Under the pieces are notes generated by a model that searched no databases, was not told the DNA's origin, and saw only the letters and a list, made by a program, of their open reading frames with translations. A stretch of 64,000 nucleotides of DNA from Aequorivita vladivostokensis (GTDB taxonomy: Bacteria > Bacteroidota > Bacteroidia > Flavobacteriales > Flavobacteriaceae): assembly GCF_000952855.1 (NCBI RefSeq), contig NZ_JSVU01000004.1, positions 310,001-374,000 on the forward strand, read 5' to 3'. Of this stretch, positions 43,457 through 52,735 are shown in pieces. The position numbers were made by a program, and so were the translations under genes. Within the stretch, counting starts at the first letter, position 1; each line of letters opens with the position of its first letter.

Positions 43457-46135
43457 ATGGAATTAAAACCATATCAACATAGAGTTATAAAAGATTTAGA
43501 ACATTTCTTATTATATATACAAAAAGAGCCTACACCCTCAAAAGCATTTAATCAGTATTGGGAAGATAAATTAGGAATTCCATATACCCCCCAGTTAGAT
43601 GGTTCTTTTACAGGAATGAAACCCTACAAAGATAATATACCCAATGCAGTTCATATTGCAATAAAAGTACCTACTGCTGGCGGTAAGACCTTTATAGCTT
43701 GTAATGCTCTACATACTATAAATAAACAGTTCAATCAAGGAAATACAAAAGCAGTAGTTTGGCTAGTGCCTTGGTCTAATTTGTTGCAACAAACAGTTAA
43801 TAACCTATCTAACCCTAGCCATCCCTACAGGGAAAAATTAAATAGTTTATTTGGAAACAGAGTTGAGGTTTATGAAAAAGACCAGTTGTTACAAGGTGCT
43901 AATTTTAACCCTACTTCAGTAACAGAACAACTCAATATTTTTGTATTTAATTTCAGCAGTTTACGTATTAATTCGAGGAAAAAAGAGGACAGAAAAGTAT
44001 TCCAAGAAAATGGAGCTCTAGAGAGTTTTAGAAACACGATTGTTTCAAAAGACCTAGTACTGCCAGATACAGATGAAACAGCCTTAATCAATGTAATAAG
44101 AAGCTTGAATCCTATTGTAATTGTAGATGAAAGCCATAACGCAGAAAGTGATTTAAGCGTTGAAATGCTTAGAAATCTAAATCCATCTTTGGTACTTGAT
44201 TTAACTGCTACTCCCAAAGAAAACAGCAACATTATTTCTTTTGTAAATGCACTTGCACTTAAAAAGGAAAATATGGTTAAACTTCCTGTGGTAGTTTATA
44301 ATCACCATAAAAAAGAAGAAGTAATCACTAGTGCTTTGCACCTTCAAAGACAATTGGAGTTGCTGGCTATTGAGGAAGAAAAGCTGACTGGAAAATACAT
44401 TGGACCAATCATATTATTTCAAGCCCAATCAAACATTAAAGGAAAGGACAATACTACATTTCAAAAGATAAAAGAGCAATTAGTTAAGCTTCAAATTCCA
44501 GAGGAACAAATCAAGATTAAAACAAGTGGGATTGATGAGTTAAAAGGTATAGACCTAATGGCCAAAGGCTGCCCAGTTAAATACATTATTACAGTAAATG
44601 CCTTAAAAGAAGGTTGGGATTGTCCTAATGCCTATATATTAGCCTCCTTAGCTGATAAATCTTCTGCTGTTGAGGTAGAGCAGATTTTGGGTAGGGTATT
44701 AAGACAGCCCTATGTTGTTAAACATAAGGAAGCACTTTTGAATATGTCTTTTGTTTTGACAGCTTCCTCAAAATTCAATGAGACTTTAGATAGCATAGTA
44801 AAAGGATTACAAGAATCTGGTTTCAGTAAAGATGATTATTATGCAGAAGAAGCTCCAGAAGAAGAACTAACACCAAATGAAATTTTAAATCAAGATTTGT
44901 TTTCAGAACCTAAACCAGATGATTATGTGCAATCTGATGAAGATTTTGATATTAATAAAGTTGAGTTTAATCCAAACGAAGAAGTAACCTTAGAAACTAT
45001 TAAACAGCAAAATACTATAGTTTCACACATAACAGAAAAAGCAAAAGTTGAGGGGCAAACTTTTGAGCAAAAGGTTGATGAACTTGAAATTGATGATACT
45101 ACTTCCATTTTTACAGATATTATGAAAACTTCACCAAAAATCTATAGAATAGATGCTCAATTTAAAGAAGTAGCAAATGCTATCCAATTACCTCAGTTCT
45201 TTAAAAAAGTTGAGGAAAGCCAACTGGAAGAGGTTAGTTTGTTTGAAGAATTAAATTCTGAAGACCTCTACTTAAATAAGGTGAGTTTGTTGGATGGTTT
45301 TAAACTTTCAAATTACAGCACACAAATAACTTTTGATGAGATTTCCAAGGAAATATATGCAGTAGATTTTAATGAGCAAAAGAAGACTGCCACTGCCCAA
45401 AAAGTGAGCAAAAGAGCTAAAGATATTCTAGTTGATACTATTCTTTCCAAACCTAAAGAATCTCAAGTAAATCAAATCAGTAGCATCATTGTTTCCAAGC
45501 TTGGAGATATGACACCAATTTCCCAACAAGAACTCCAAAAATATGTGAGCAGAGTTTTTGACGACTTATCCAGTGAGCAAATTAGGGATATTGTAGATAA
45601 TGATTTTATCTATGTAAAAAAGATTAGGGACAAAATAAATGACTTGACCAATGAATACGCTAAAGAACGCTTTAAAATACTAATAGATAGCAACAAGATA
45701 ATTGTAAAAGAGAACTATTCATTTCCAGATTCTTTATCATTTTTAAACCCTAGCACTACCATTGCCAAATCCTTATATGACAGGGAAGGCAGTATGAATA
45801 ATTATGAGCAAAATATGATTATGGAAGTGGCTTCACTTGATAACATAGTGTTTTGGCATAGAAACCTTGAAAGAGGAAAAGGTTTTGCTTTAAATGGTTT
45901 TAGCTCCAATCATTATCCTGATTTTATTCTACACACTAAGAAAGGGAATATTATCCTGTTAGAAACCAAAGGAGATGTTTTTGATAATGATGATAGTAAG
46001 AACAAGAATATTTTAGGTAAAACTTGGGCTGAAAAAGCAGGAGATAATTTTAAATACTTTATGGTGTTTGAATCTAAACAGGTTGAGAATACATATACAG
46101 CTAGAAGTGTGATTGAAGTTCTTAGGGGATTATAA
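43457..46135 (+). CDS. res: Type III restriction enzyme, helicase-nuclease subunit (Res)
   Basis: This 892-aa protein has Walker A VPTAGGKT (residues 71-78), motif II DESH (224-227), TATPKE and the helicase motif QILGRVLRQPY. A C-terminal PD-(D/E)XK nuclease follows: PD at 821-822, then E836-T-K838. This is the full type III Res layout: ATP-driven translocation, then cleavage beside the recognition site. MELKPYQHRVIKDLEHFL is the normal N terminus. It is convergent with the large nuclease-like gene, 27 bp between stops. Confidence 0.93.
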   Translation: MELKPYQHRVIKDLEHFLLYIQKEPTPSKAFNQYWEDKLGIPYTPQLDGSFTGMKPYKDNIPNAVHIAIKVPTAGGKTFIACNALHTINKQFNQGNTKAVVWLVPWSNLLQQTVNNLSNPSHPYREKLNSLFGNRVEVYEKDQLLQGANFNPTSVTEQLNIFVFNFSSLRINSRKKEDRKVFQENGALESFRNTIVSKDLVLPDTDETALINVIRSLNPIVIVDESHNAESDLSVEMLRNLNPSLVLDLTATPKENSNIISFVNALALKKENMVKLPVVVYNHHKKEEVITSALHLQRQLELLAIEEEKLTGKYIGPIILFQAQSNIKGKDNTTFQKIKEQLVKLQIPEEQIKIKTSGIDELKGIDLMAKGCPVKYIITVNALKEGWDCPNAYILASLADKSSAVEVEQILGRVLRQPYVVKHKEALLNMSFVLTASSKFNETLDSIVKGLQESGFSKDDYYAEEAPEEELTPNEILNQDLFSEPKPDDYVQSDEDFDINKVEFNPNEEVTLETIKQQNTIVSHITEKAKVEGQTFEQKVDELEIDDTTSIFTDIMKTSPKIYRIDAQFKEVANAIQLPQFFKKVEESQLEEVSLFEELNSEDLYLNKVSLLDGFKLSNYSTQITFDEISKEIYAVDFNEQKKTATAQKVSKRAKDILVDTILSKPKESQVNQISSIIVSKLGDMTPISQQELQKYVSRVFDDLSSEQIRDIVDNDFIYVKKIRDKINDLTNEYAKERFKILIDSNKIIVKENYSFPDSLSFLNPSTTIAKSLYDREGSMNNYEQNMIMEVASLDNIVFWHRNLERGKGFALNGFSSNHYPDFILHTKKGNIILLETKGDVFDNDDSKNKNILGKTWAEKAGDNFKYFMVFESKQVENTYTARSVIEVLRGL

Positions 46136-46162
46136 TTCATAAATCAATAATCCTCAATATTA

Positions 46163-49100
46163 TTAAGAATTTATCTTTCTTTTTAAGACTTCTAAAACAG
46201 GTGGATTTTCAATATTTTCAGGGATAACTACTTCATCTCCTTTTCTAATAATCACACAATCCATATCATTCAATGAAATTTCCCAAGCATTTTTAATGAT
46301 TAATTCTTTTTTCTCAATTCCTCTAGTTAAGTCAGGTGTAAATTGCCCCTTACTATCTATATAGGCAGGATATAGAGTATAAGAACTGTCTCTGGTATAA
46401 TAATTAATAAGATTATCAAGATTTTTTGAATCTATTGCATTTAACTCGTGAAATCTAGATGAAACCACAGATACTTCACCTTCTTTTATTGGATTAGTAA
46501 AATTACTAGAAACATGAACCCTGTACCAATGGGGGTTTCCTTTATTTACCCCTTTTATAATAGCAATTCTAATTTTATCCTTTTCATCAATCTCACCGAT
46601 GTCTTTCCTCCATGCATCAAATATTTTCTTACCTGACTCAAAATTTTCAAACAATATAGTTAAGCCTAACTTATGATTTCTATCAATAAAAAAACCAAAA
46701 GCTCTCCATTTAGCCTCATCCCATAAATGACTATCAACTATTGAATGTACTTTTCTCTTATTATGTGGGATATTTTTAAAATCTTTTTCCTTTCTAGGAC
46801 TTTCTTCTTCTTCAATATTAAATTCCTTAATATCCAAATTCATTGGTTCTTTTCTAATATTGTCATAGGTCTTATGTTTCTTTTCTTTATACCAATCCTC
46901 AAAGAATAATTTTGGGTCATTTCCATAAAAATCTAACGCAAAAGAGTTATGATTAAAAGCTAAAGAAACTCTATGATAAACTTCTTCTTTTTCAAAAATA
47001 TTTTTTAAAAACTCCTTAGAGTCATCTATCATAAAATTTTTTGACATTATAGTAGCTATAAAAAATAGAATGTTTTTCCATAACTCATCTCTAAACTTCA
47101 ATTTGAAAAAATTAGTGCTATTAAGTTCTAACAAAAACTCATTTGATTGTTCTTGCGGTACAATATTTAGAGTTTCAACTTTCTGATTTTCATTTAATCT
47201 GATTATAATTTTTTCTGATATTGGAACGACATTATCAAATGATGTAGAAAAAAACCCTTCTAGAATAGCTAATAATGCTTCAGAAATCAAAAATAAATCT
47301 TTCTGTTTTGTAAATATAATCTCTATTTCAGCACCTAAAATTATTGTCTTAAATGTTATTTCATTTTCATTAATAAAATCTGTTTCATATAAAAATTGAT
47401 TTTTTATTGGTTGACTTATTATATTTGACATAAATTCCTTTAATTTTTCTTCTCCAAATTCTTCATTATCTACAGACTCAATAACTTTCTTAGTATGACC
47501 TAAAATATATAATAAAGTATCAGAAGAAATTTCTAGCCCCACAGACTCAAAAATATTTGGCGCTATTTTAAATTCTTTCGAAGAATACTCAGAATTTAAT
47601 ATTCTGTTGGATAACGAAATATCTATAAAAGAAAGAGTATTGTCTCTTTCTTCATCTAAATTAATCTCCACCTGTTTCTCTAGAACATTTATTAATTCAC
47701 ACACAGATAATATGGAGGGGATTCTGCCCAAAAGAATTTCATTTTTTGCTAAATCAATTGATATGTCATAAGTTTTCTTATTAACATATCCTTCTTTAAA
47801 CCAAGTCTTTAAGGACATTGCTGAAGCAAACAATAGACAGTTATGAGATGCCCATAAAAGCCCTAAATTTCTATAAGAATTAGATAGGAGTCGAAGGCTT
47901 AATATTAAAAGTTGTTCGCTCTCTTCTTTAGATAATTTGACGATTACCTTACCTAAAAAAACTACAGCATCTTTATACAGGCCCGCATCAAATTTATTAA
48001 TTGCTCTTCTAATAAAAGTATCACTTGCTGCTAATTCTGAATTTCGCTTTTCATTAATTATAGCGAGGCTCTCTATTAAATTATCATATTCTTTACTTTC
48101 GGGAAAAAGCTTTCCAAAAATCATAATAGATTTATAGGTAGAATCAAAAGGGTAACTTAAATGTCCACCTGCACTACATACTATTTCATCTAATTTTGAA
48201 AATATTGTTTCACAATCCTTTTCTTCATCTAAATAATCATAGATTAATGAAATATTATATAGAGTTTTAGCAGTTAATGCCAAGGTAAGATGATTTTTAT
48301 CTTTTGAGGCTATTTCTAAAAGAGTATGGAAAGTTTTCTTTTCGTTTTTAAAGTTTACTGTTTCGTGGAGTTCTTCTTTATGTGTTTTTAATATTGTAAA
48401 TAATGTACTATATAATTTTATTGAATTAATATTTGCATCACTATTGACAAGTTCTTTTACATATAAATAGTTCTCAACAAATACCTCTAAATCATTAAAC
48501 CAAAAAATCGAGGTCCAAGCTTGTTGGTAATATATCCTACAAAGTTGATTTTTATTATTAAGCTTTTTTGCAAATCTTAAAGCTCTTAAAAATTTCCCAT
48601 CAATTACTTCTCTTGAATCCTCTATCTCTCTAGACAGAATAGCACTTTGCAAACAATCTTCGATAAGTTGATAATCTATTTCAAAATACCTCTTAGGGTT
48701 TAATATACCTAACTCCAAATCTTCAATCAATTTTCTTCTTTCAGTATCATTTGCTCCTTGAAGAATCTGCTTTTCTTTATAAACATCTGATAAACCTAAT
48801 GAATCAACAACGACTTGTATTAAATCATTATTTATTATCTTTTCAATAATCCACTCACCATCAAGTATAGTAATATCTATATTGAATTCCTCTTTAAATT
48901 TATCTTGTGCATCCTTTTTTTTCTTACTAGAAATTTTACGATTACTAATAAAAAATATTTTGGTATATCCTCTTTTAGTGGATAGAATACTTTTAATATC
49001 ACTTCTTAATTTACCCCTCCAATCTTCTTTACTAGATATAGCAAATGCCCAATTTTCATCTTTTTTCCAGCCATTATCAGGAACATACCACTTATTAGAA

Positions 49101-49387
49101 ATTTCTTCAGAAACAGGATGTGTTTCGGTATCTGTTTTTCCATCACCACCTCCAGTTGGACCTACTTGAGGAATTAAATTTGGCGCAATAAATTTCTCAG
49201 CCAGTTTCCTTGCTAAGGATTCAAATTGGTCTTGTTTCTGATTTACAGATATGTTTTCTATTTCATAGGCTAATACTTCTTTAGATAGTTTTACCTTATA
49301 TACAGTCTCAGAATCTGAAAAGTATTCAGGTCTCAGGTTTTTATAAAAATCCCTTGGAGTTTTTAAATCAAAGTCTTCATTTTCCAT
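46163..49387 (-). CDS. Large protein with Mrr-like nuclease signature and helical-repeat body
   Basis: This 1074-aa protein has no family I can name. Residues 53-130 look like an Mrr/PD-(D/E)XK domain: QFESLARKLAEKFI, then GPTGGGDGKTDTE (D82 and D86 in the G-G-x-D-x-x-x-D pattern), then FAISSKEDWRGK, where SSK (118-120) takes the place of the QAK/EVK strand. Residues about 215-600 are helical with TPR-like spacing. The C-terminal 200 residues form a mixed domain (AFGFFIDRNHKLGLTILFENF and NPHWYRVHVSSNF). No Walker A is present. Adjacent to a type III restriction system, it is a candidate defence nuclease. Confidence 0.75.
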   Translation of the reverse strand: MENEDFDLKTPRDFYKNLRPEYFSDSETVYKVKLSKEVLAYEIENISVNQKQDQFESLARKLAEKFIAPNLIPQVGPTGGGDGKTDTETHPVSEEISNKWYVPDNGWKKDENWAFAISSKEDWRGKLRSDIKSILSTKRGYTKIFFISNRKISSKKKKDAQDKFKEEFNIDITILDGEWIIEKIINNDLIQVVVDSLGLSDVYKEKQILQGANDTERRKLIEDLELGILNPKRYFEIDYQLIEDCLQSAILSREIEDSREVIDGKFLRALRFAKKLNNKNQLCRIYYQQAWTSIFWFNDLEVFVENYLYVKELVNSDANINSIKLYSTLFTILKTHKEELHETVNFKNEKKTFHTLLEIASKDKNHLTLALTAKTLYNISLIYDYLDEEKDCETIFSKLDEIVCSAGGHLSYPFDSTYKSIMIFGKLFPESKEYDNLIESLAIINEKRNSELAASDTFIRRAINKFDAGLYKDAVVFLGKVIVKLSKEESEQLLILSLRLLSNSYRNLGLLWASHNCLLFASAMSLKTWFKEGYVNKKTYDISIDLAKNEILLGRIPSILSVCELINVLEKQVEINLDEERDNTLSFIDISLSNRILNSEYSSKEFKIAPNIFESVGLEISSDTLLYILGHTKKVIESVDNEEFGEEKLKEFMSNIISQPIKNQFLYETDFINENEITFKTIILGAEIEIIFTKQKDLFLISEALLAILEGFFSTSFDNVVPISEKIIIRLNENQKVETLNIVPQEQSNEFLLELNSTNFFKLKFRDELWKNILFFIATIMSKNFMIDDSKEFLKNIFEKEEVYHRVSLAFNHNSFALDFYGNDPKLFFEDWYKEKKHKTYDNIRKEPMNLDIKEFNIEEEESPRKEKDFKNIPHNKRKVHSIVDSHLWDEAKWRAFGFFIDRNHKLGLTILFENFESGKKIFDAWRKDIGEIDEKDKIRIAIIKGVNKGNPHWYRVHVSSNFTNPIKEGEVSVVSSRFHELNAIDSKNLDNLINYYTRDSSYTLYPAYIDSKGQFTPDLTRGIEKKELIIKNAWEISLNDMDCVIIRKGDEVVIPENIENPPVLEVLKRKINS

Positions 49388-49429
49388 TCAGAAGTAATAA
49401 TTATCATGAAAGAGAAAGTTACTAAAAAT

Positions 49430-49457
49430 AACCCAACTCCTAATGAAAGAAGTTGGG
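49430..49457 (-). terminator. Terminator of the DUF3871 gene
   Basis: ACCCAACT (49430-49437) pairs with AGTTGGGT (49450-49457) and is followed on the minus strand by TTATTTTT. It lies directly beyond the stop of the gene at 49464 and upstream of the large nuclease-like gene. Confidence 0.75.
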
Positions 49458-49463
49458 TGTCAT

Positions 49464-50495
49464 TCAACTCAAAAACCAAGAGTAATTACTATCACCCTCA
49501 ATTGCCTTTGAGAGACCTTCAGCAAATGTGAAGGCATTCTCATTCCTTTCCAGGAATGTATCAATGTAGGAACTCTTATTGGCTCCCGTGAAAAGATTAT
49601 AGACATTCCACATAGAAATATCTCCATCTTTATTTCTGCAAAAGCTTTCATCTTCGTAAAAGTCCTTTGCTATTGTATTAAAATGGCTATCTGTAAGCAA
49701 TAGCTCTGGCAATTTTGCTTTTTCAGCCTTTGGCAAATATTGAAATAATTTTGCCCTACCTATCAATTTTGCAAATTGGCTTTCAGACATTCTCTGCTTC
49801 TCAAATTTTGTCATATATGTCAATTGCTTGTCAATGTTATAACCTTCAACTAATTCAATAATATTGTTGTTCAAAACCTCAACACTATCTGCTTTCATCT
49901 CACTACTAAAACCATCTGTTGAAATACAAAGGTTACAGCAAACCATATTTTGAAACCCAATAAAGAACTTGAACTTTTCAGGACTTTTTTTACTATACAA
50001 ATTTTCTTGATTGTAAGCTCTTACACCTCCAATAGTCAATTCCAGCTCATTTCCCCCAATATTGGAAGTTATGGATGGCACTCTTGCTATCCAAGCCATT
50101 CTTTCATAATATGTGGTCTTTTGATGGTCCTGCAATTCAGATATTGGTAGTTGAAGCGCATCTGGTGTCCTTCCCTTGATTTGATGACTAATTCTAATTT
50201 CGGGTTTGCTGAGGTTTGTTCCCAAAACATTTGCAACACTGGCCATAGCAGATTCAATAAACTGACTGTGGCTAATTGTGATTTCATTGTCCTTGCTGAA
50301 CACTGGTATTACACAATCTTCCTTTAAATGTGAGAGGCTAACACTTTTCGTATTAGCCTCTATAAAAGGGTTCTTTTTATATCCTTTATTTTCTGAAGGT
50401 AGTTCTAAATCTGGTGCATTTTGTTGCTGACCTTCATTAAAATAAATATCTCTATTGTTCTGCCTATTGTGCTGTGCTACTGGTGTGATTTCCAT
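49464..50495 (-). CDS. DUF3871 family protein
   Basis: This 343-aa protein matches DUF3871, a family found on Bacteroidota plasmids and integrative elements. It has a variable N terminus, then SQFIESAMASVANVLGT...PEIRISHQIKGRTPDAL, IGGVRAYNQENLY and MWNVYNLFTGANKSSYIDTFLERNENAF. The biochemical role is unknown; the last segment resembles conserved regions of proteins dealing with antirestriction or plasmid maintenance. Its start overlaps the Sak4-like gene by 32 bp, so the two are co-expressed. Confidence 0.82.
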   Translation of the reverse strand: MEITPVAQHNRQNNRDIYFNEGQQQNAPDLELPSENKGYKKNPFIEANTKSVSLSHLKEDCVIPVFSKDNEITISHSQFIESAMASVANVLGTNLSKPEIRISHQIKGRTPDALQLPISELQDHQKTTYYERMAWIARVPSITSNIGGNELELTIGGVRAYNQENLYSKKSPEKFKFFIGFQNMVCCNLCISTDGFSSEMKADSVEVLNNNIIELVEGYNIDKQLTYMTKFEKQRMSESQFAKLIGRAKLFQYLPKAEKAKLPELLLTDSHFNTIAKDFYEDESFCRNKDGDISMWNVYNLFTGANKSSYIDTFLERNENAFTFAEGLSKAIEGDSNYSWFLS

Positions 50496-51330
50496 TTTGT
50501 GAAAAGTTTTTTGGGTTAATTAATTTTTCCAATTGTTCCTTTTTGGCTAGGTATTCAGTCTTTAATGGCAACTGAAAACTTGGATGTTCTTTGTACAGCT
50601 CCATCAACTGACCTACAGATAAACATTCTTCTATTCTTTGCTTCACATCCTGCTCTTTTATAGGAGATGTGCACCATTCTAAAATCCGTTTCCCTGTTGC
50701 TGTACTTATCAAGAATTCTGGTCTGCCAGAAAACAGATTGGTTCTGTCCTTGCTTGCAGTTGCAAAATGTTTGATGTCTAAGTCAAAAACAATGGTAAAT
50801 TCATAGGAAACATCATCCCTTTGCACTGCTTTAAGTCCTACTTTTTCTGGCACAAATTTTCCATCCTTTTGTTGCAATACATAATCCTGTTTTGTTCTCA
50901 TTGTAGCTATAATGTGGGCATCAGCCTGTAGAATCTTATTGATGAATGCTTTTTGTCTTGGGGTTACCTTATTCCAGTTTGCAAAGGAATTGCCGGGTAA
51001 CTTTGAATGGAAATCCAAAAGCTCATCCCACACTTGGGAAATGGAATCCAAAATTATTACTTCCATTCCCGCCTTTTCACAAACCTCAATAGCCTCAATA
51101 TATTTTTCTGGTGTGAAAGGTGGTTGAAGTTGTAATACATTGTAATTACCTAAATGGGCATAAAGGTCAGCTGAGCCATTTTCTGTATCTATTACAGCGA
51201 CTTTAGCCAAATTATCATTAGTTAGTCCTTTAGCAAGTAAAAGGGAACTTAAACTTTTTCCACAGCCTGAGGAGCCTTGTAAAGCCATTTTAATTTTGGC
51301 TTGTTTTCTTTCTGATTGTCGTAATTGCAT
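50464..51330 (-). CDS. Sak4-like RecA-fold ATPase
   Basis: This 288-aa AAA/RecA-fold ATPase has Walker A GSSGCGKS (residues 19-26) and Walker B VIILDSIS. VIDTENGSADLYAH and the HIIATMRTKQDYVL and GLKAVQRDDVSYEF segments match the phage Sak4 group of recombinases/annealases. It probably assists homologous strand annealing or replication of the element with an ssDNA-binding partner, perhaps the DUF3127 protein. It overlaps the DUF3871 gene by 32 bp. Confidence 0.83.
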   Translation of the reverse strand: MQLRQSERKQAKIKMALQGSSGCGKSLSSLLLAKGLTNDNLAKVAVIDTENGSADLYAHLGNYNVLQLQPPFTPEKYIEAIEVCEKAGMEVIILDSISQVWDELLDFHSKLPGNSFANWNKVTPRQKAFINKILQADAHIIATMRTKQDYVLQQKDGKFVPEKVGLKAVQRDDVSYEFTIVFDLDIKHFATASKDRTNLFSGRPEFLISTATGKRILEWCTSPIKEQDVKQRIEECLSVGQLMELYKEHPSFQLPLKTEYLAKKEQLEKLINPKNFSQNGNHTSSTAQ

Positions 51331-51402
51331 ATTCTTAATTTTTGAAGGTTAATATTATTTTGAATTTGTTAAGTTGGATATGAATAGATTCAGTGTATAA
51401 TG

Positions 51403-51433
51403 AAAAAGGCCCTCAATAATGAGAGCCCTTTTT
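51403..51433. terminator. Terminator at the 3' end of the integrase gene
   Basis: AAAAAGGC-C-CTC and GAG-A-GCC-C-TTTTT form an imperfect stem (51403-51414 with 51421-51433) around AATAAT. It lies 7 bp beyond the integrase stop on the minus strand. Confidence 0.6.
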
Positions 51434-51440
51434 ATCAGCT

Positions 51441-52673
51441 TTATGATGCATATTTCAGTATGGGTTCTTCCAAGAGCTTTGACATAGCATCGTCAATAAC
51501 AGTATCTTCAAATTCTTTCAAATATGAATTCGTAACACTTACATCACTATGCCCCATTGATTGCCCAATTAAATCTGAAGATATTCCTGCAAACTTCAAA
51601 TTTGTAGCATAACTATGGCGAATAACATATGAAGTAACATTTTGTTTTACACCTTGGATTTTCGCAATCTCCTTGAGTTGCTTGTTAAATTTTCGCAAGG
51701 TTTTATGCTTCCTATTTTCTACTTGCATTGGGGTGAGGTTTTCTTTTAATAAAATTGGAAATACATATCCTGTAGGTCTCTTTTGAGATTGATAATAAGA
51801 AATTATCTTTTTAACTGGTTCAGCCATCTTTACAGTAAATCTACCTTTGGTTTTTGAACGAATATATAAAATTCTATCCCCCTGAATATTATCCCATTTA
51901 AGCTTCATCATATCAATGAAATTCATTCCACCCATATAATAGCTGAATATCATATAGTTTTTAGTATCAACTAGATGAGGATATTTCTCTGTATCAAGTG
52001 CTTCCATCAACTTCATTTCATCTCTGGAAATTGCTTTCTTAATTCCTTTGCCTTTTAGCTTGGAGACTTTGTAGACCTTAAATGGATAATACTTTTCATC
52101 TACTATTCCTTTTTTGATTGCATCATTGTAGAGCGCCCTGATTTCTCGCATTTTTAGACCAATTCCACCATCTGTATTTTGTTTACTACGTAAATAGGTT
52201 TCATACTTATCAAGTAGGGAAGGGGTAATTTCCCTAAATACCAAACTCTTATTTTTTTGAAATTTAAAAAATGAAGTATATACATCCTTATAGGCTCTGG
52301 CATTTCCAGTTCTTCCAGCCTCATTTAAATCTGAAATCTTTTCCTTCCAAAATTCTGAAACTGTAATTTTTGATGATTTTTTCCCTCTGAATTTTTCTTC
52401 AAACTGGTTTAGAGTAAAATCAATATTTTCTAATTGAAATTCTGTTATAATTGCTAGTGCTTTTTCCCTTTGTTTAAGCAGAACCCTATTCCTTTGAATA
52501 TAATTTTTTTCGGTTTTTTTGAATTGCCCCGAATCTTTATCCCAATTGCTTTTTAAACATTCAAGACCTAATGTGATTACTTTAATTTTTCTATCCTTAA
52601 TAACCTTTAAAACCACTGGATATAAGCCTTTTTTGTTTGCTTTGTTCCTCAATATTATATTTATGCTTGCCAT
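51441..52673 (-). CDS. Tyrosine recombinase/integrase of the element
   Basis: This 410-aa protein has an N-terminal arm-binding domain (RNKANKKGLYPVVLKVIKDRK), a SAM-like core-binding domain (about residues 105-190) and a C-terminal catalytic domain. The catalytic residues seen are R352 in VIRHSYAT, H375 in GHSD and nucleophile Y384, with a lysine in RSKTKG. The first catalytic arginine is replaced: the box reads GGMNFIDMMKLKW with N251, and the usual box II histidine is Y, features shared with many Bacteroidota integrases. It should catalyse integration into and excision from tRNA-Asn. It lies next to the excisionase side of the element. Confidence 0.93.
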   Translation of the reverse strand: MASINIILRNKANKKGLYPVVLKVIKDRKIKVITLGLECLKSNWDKDSGQFKKTEKNYIQRNRVLLKQREKALAIITEFQLENIDFTLNQFEEKFRGKKSSKITVSEFWKEKISDLNEAGRTGNARAYKDVYTSFFKFQKNKSLVFREITPSLLDKYETYLRSKQNTDGGIGLKMREIRALYNDAIKKGIVDEKYYPFKVYKVSKLKGKGIKKAISRDEMKLMEALDTEKYPHLVDTKNYMIFSYYMGGMNFIDMMKLKWDNIQGDRILYIRSKTKGRFTVKMAEPVKKIISYYQSQKRPTGYVFPILLKENLTPMQVENRKHKTLRKFNKQLKEIAKIQGVKQNVTSYVIRHSYATNLKFAGISSDLIGQSMGHSDVSVTNSYLKEFEDTVIDDAMSKLLEEPILKYAS

Positions 52674-52735
52674 AATTTATTTTTTAGAAGGATGACAAAT
52701 TCCGGTTATAGTAACTTAGGAATGTGTCACAACTT

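Noticed and set aside
46163-49387. GPTGGGDGKT as a Walker A P-loop in the 1074-aa protein
   Set aside because: The spacing lacks the leading glycine of GxxxxGK(S/T), and no Walker B follows; an Mrr-type GGxDxxxD reading fits the surrounding helix and SSK segment better.
40567-50524. TTTTTTGGGTTAATT occurring near 40567 and near 50507
   Set aside because: One copy lies in a spacer and the other inside the Sak4-like coding region, with no shared flanks; probably coincidence in A+T-rich DNA.
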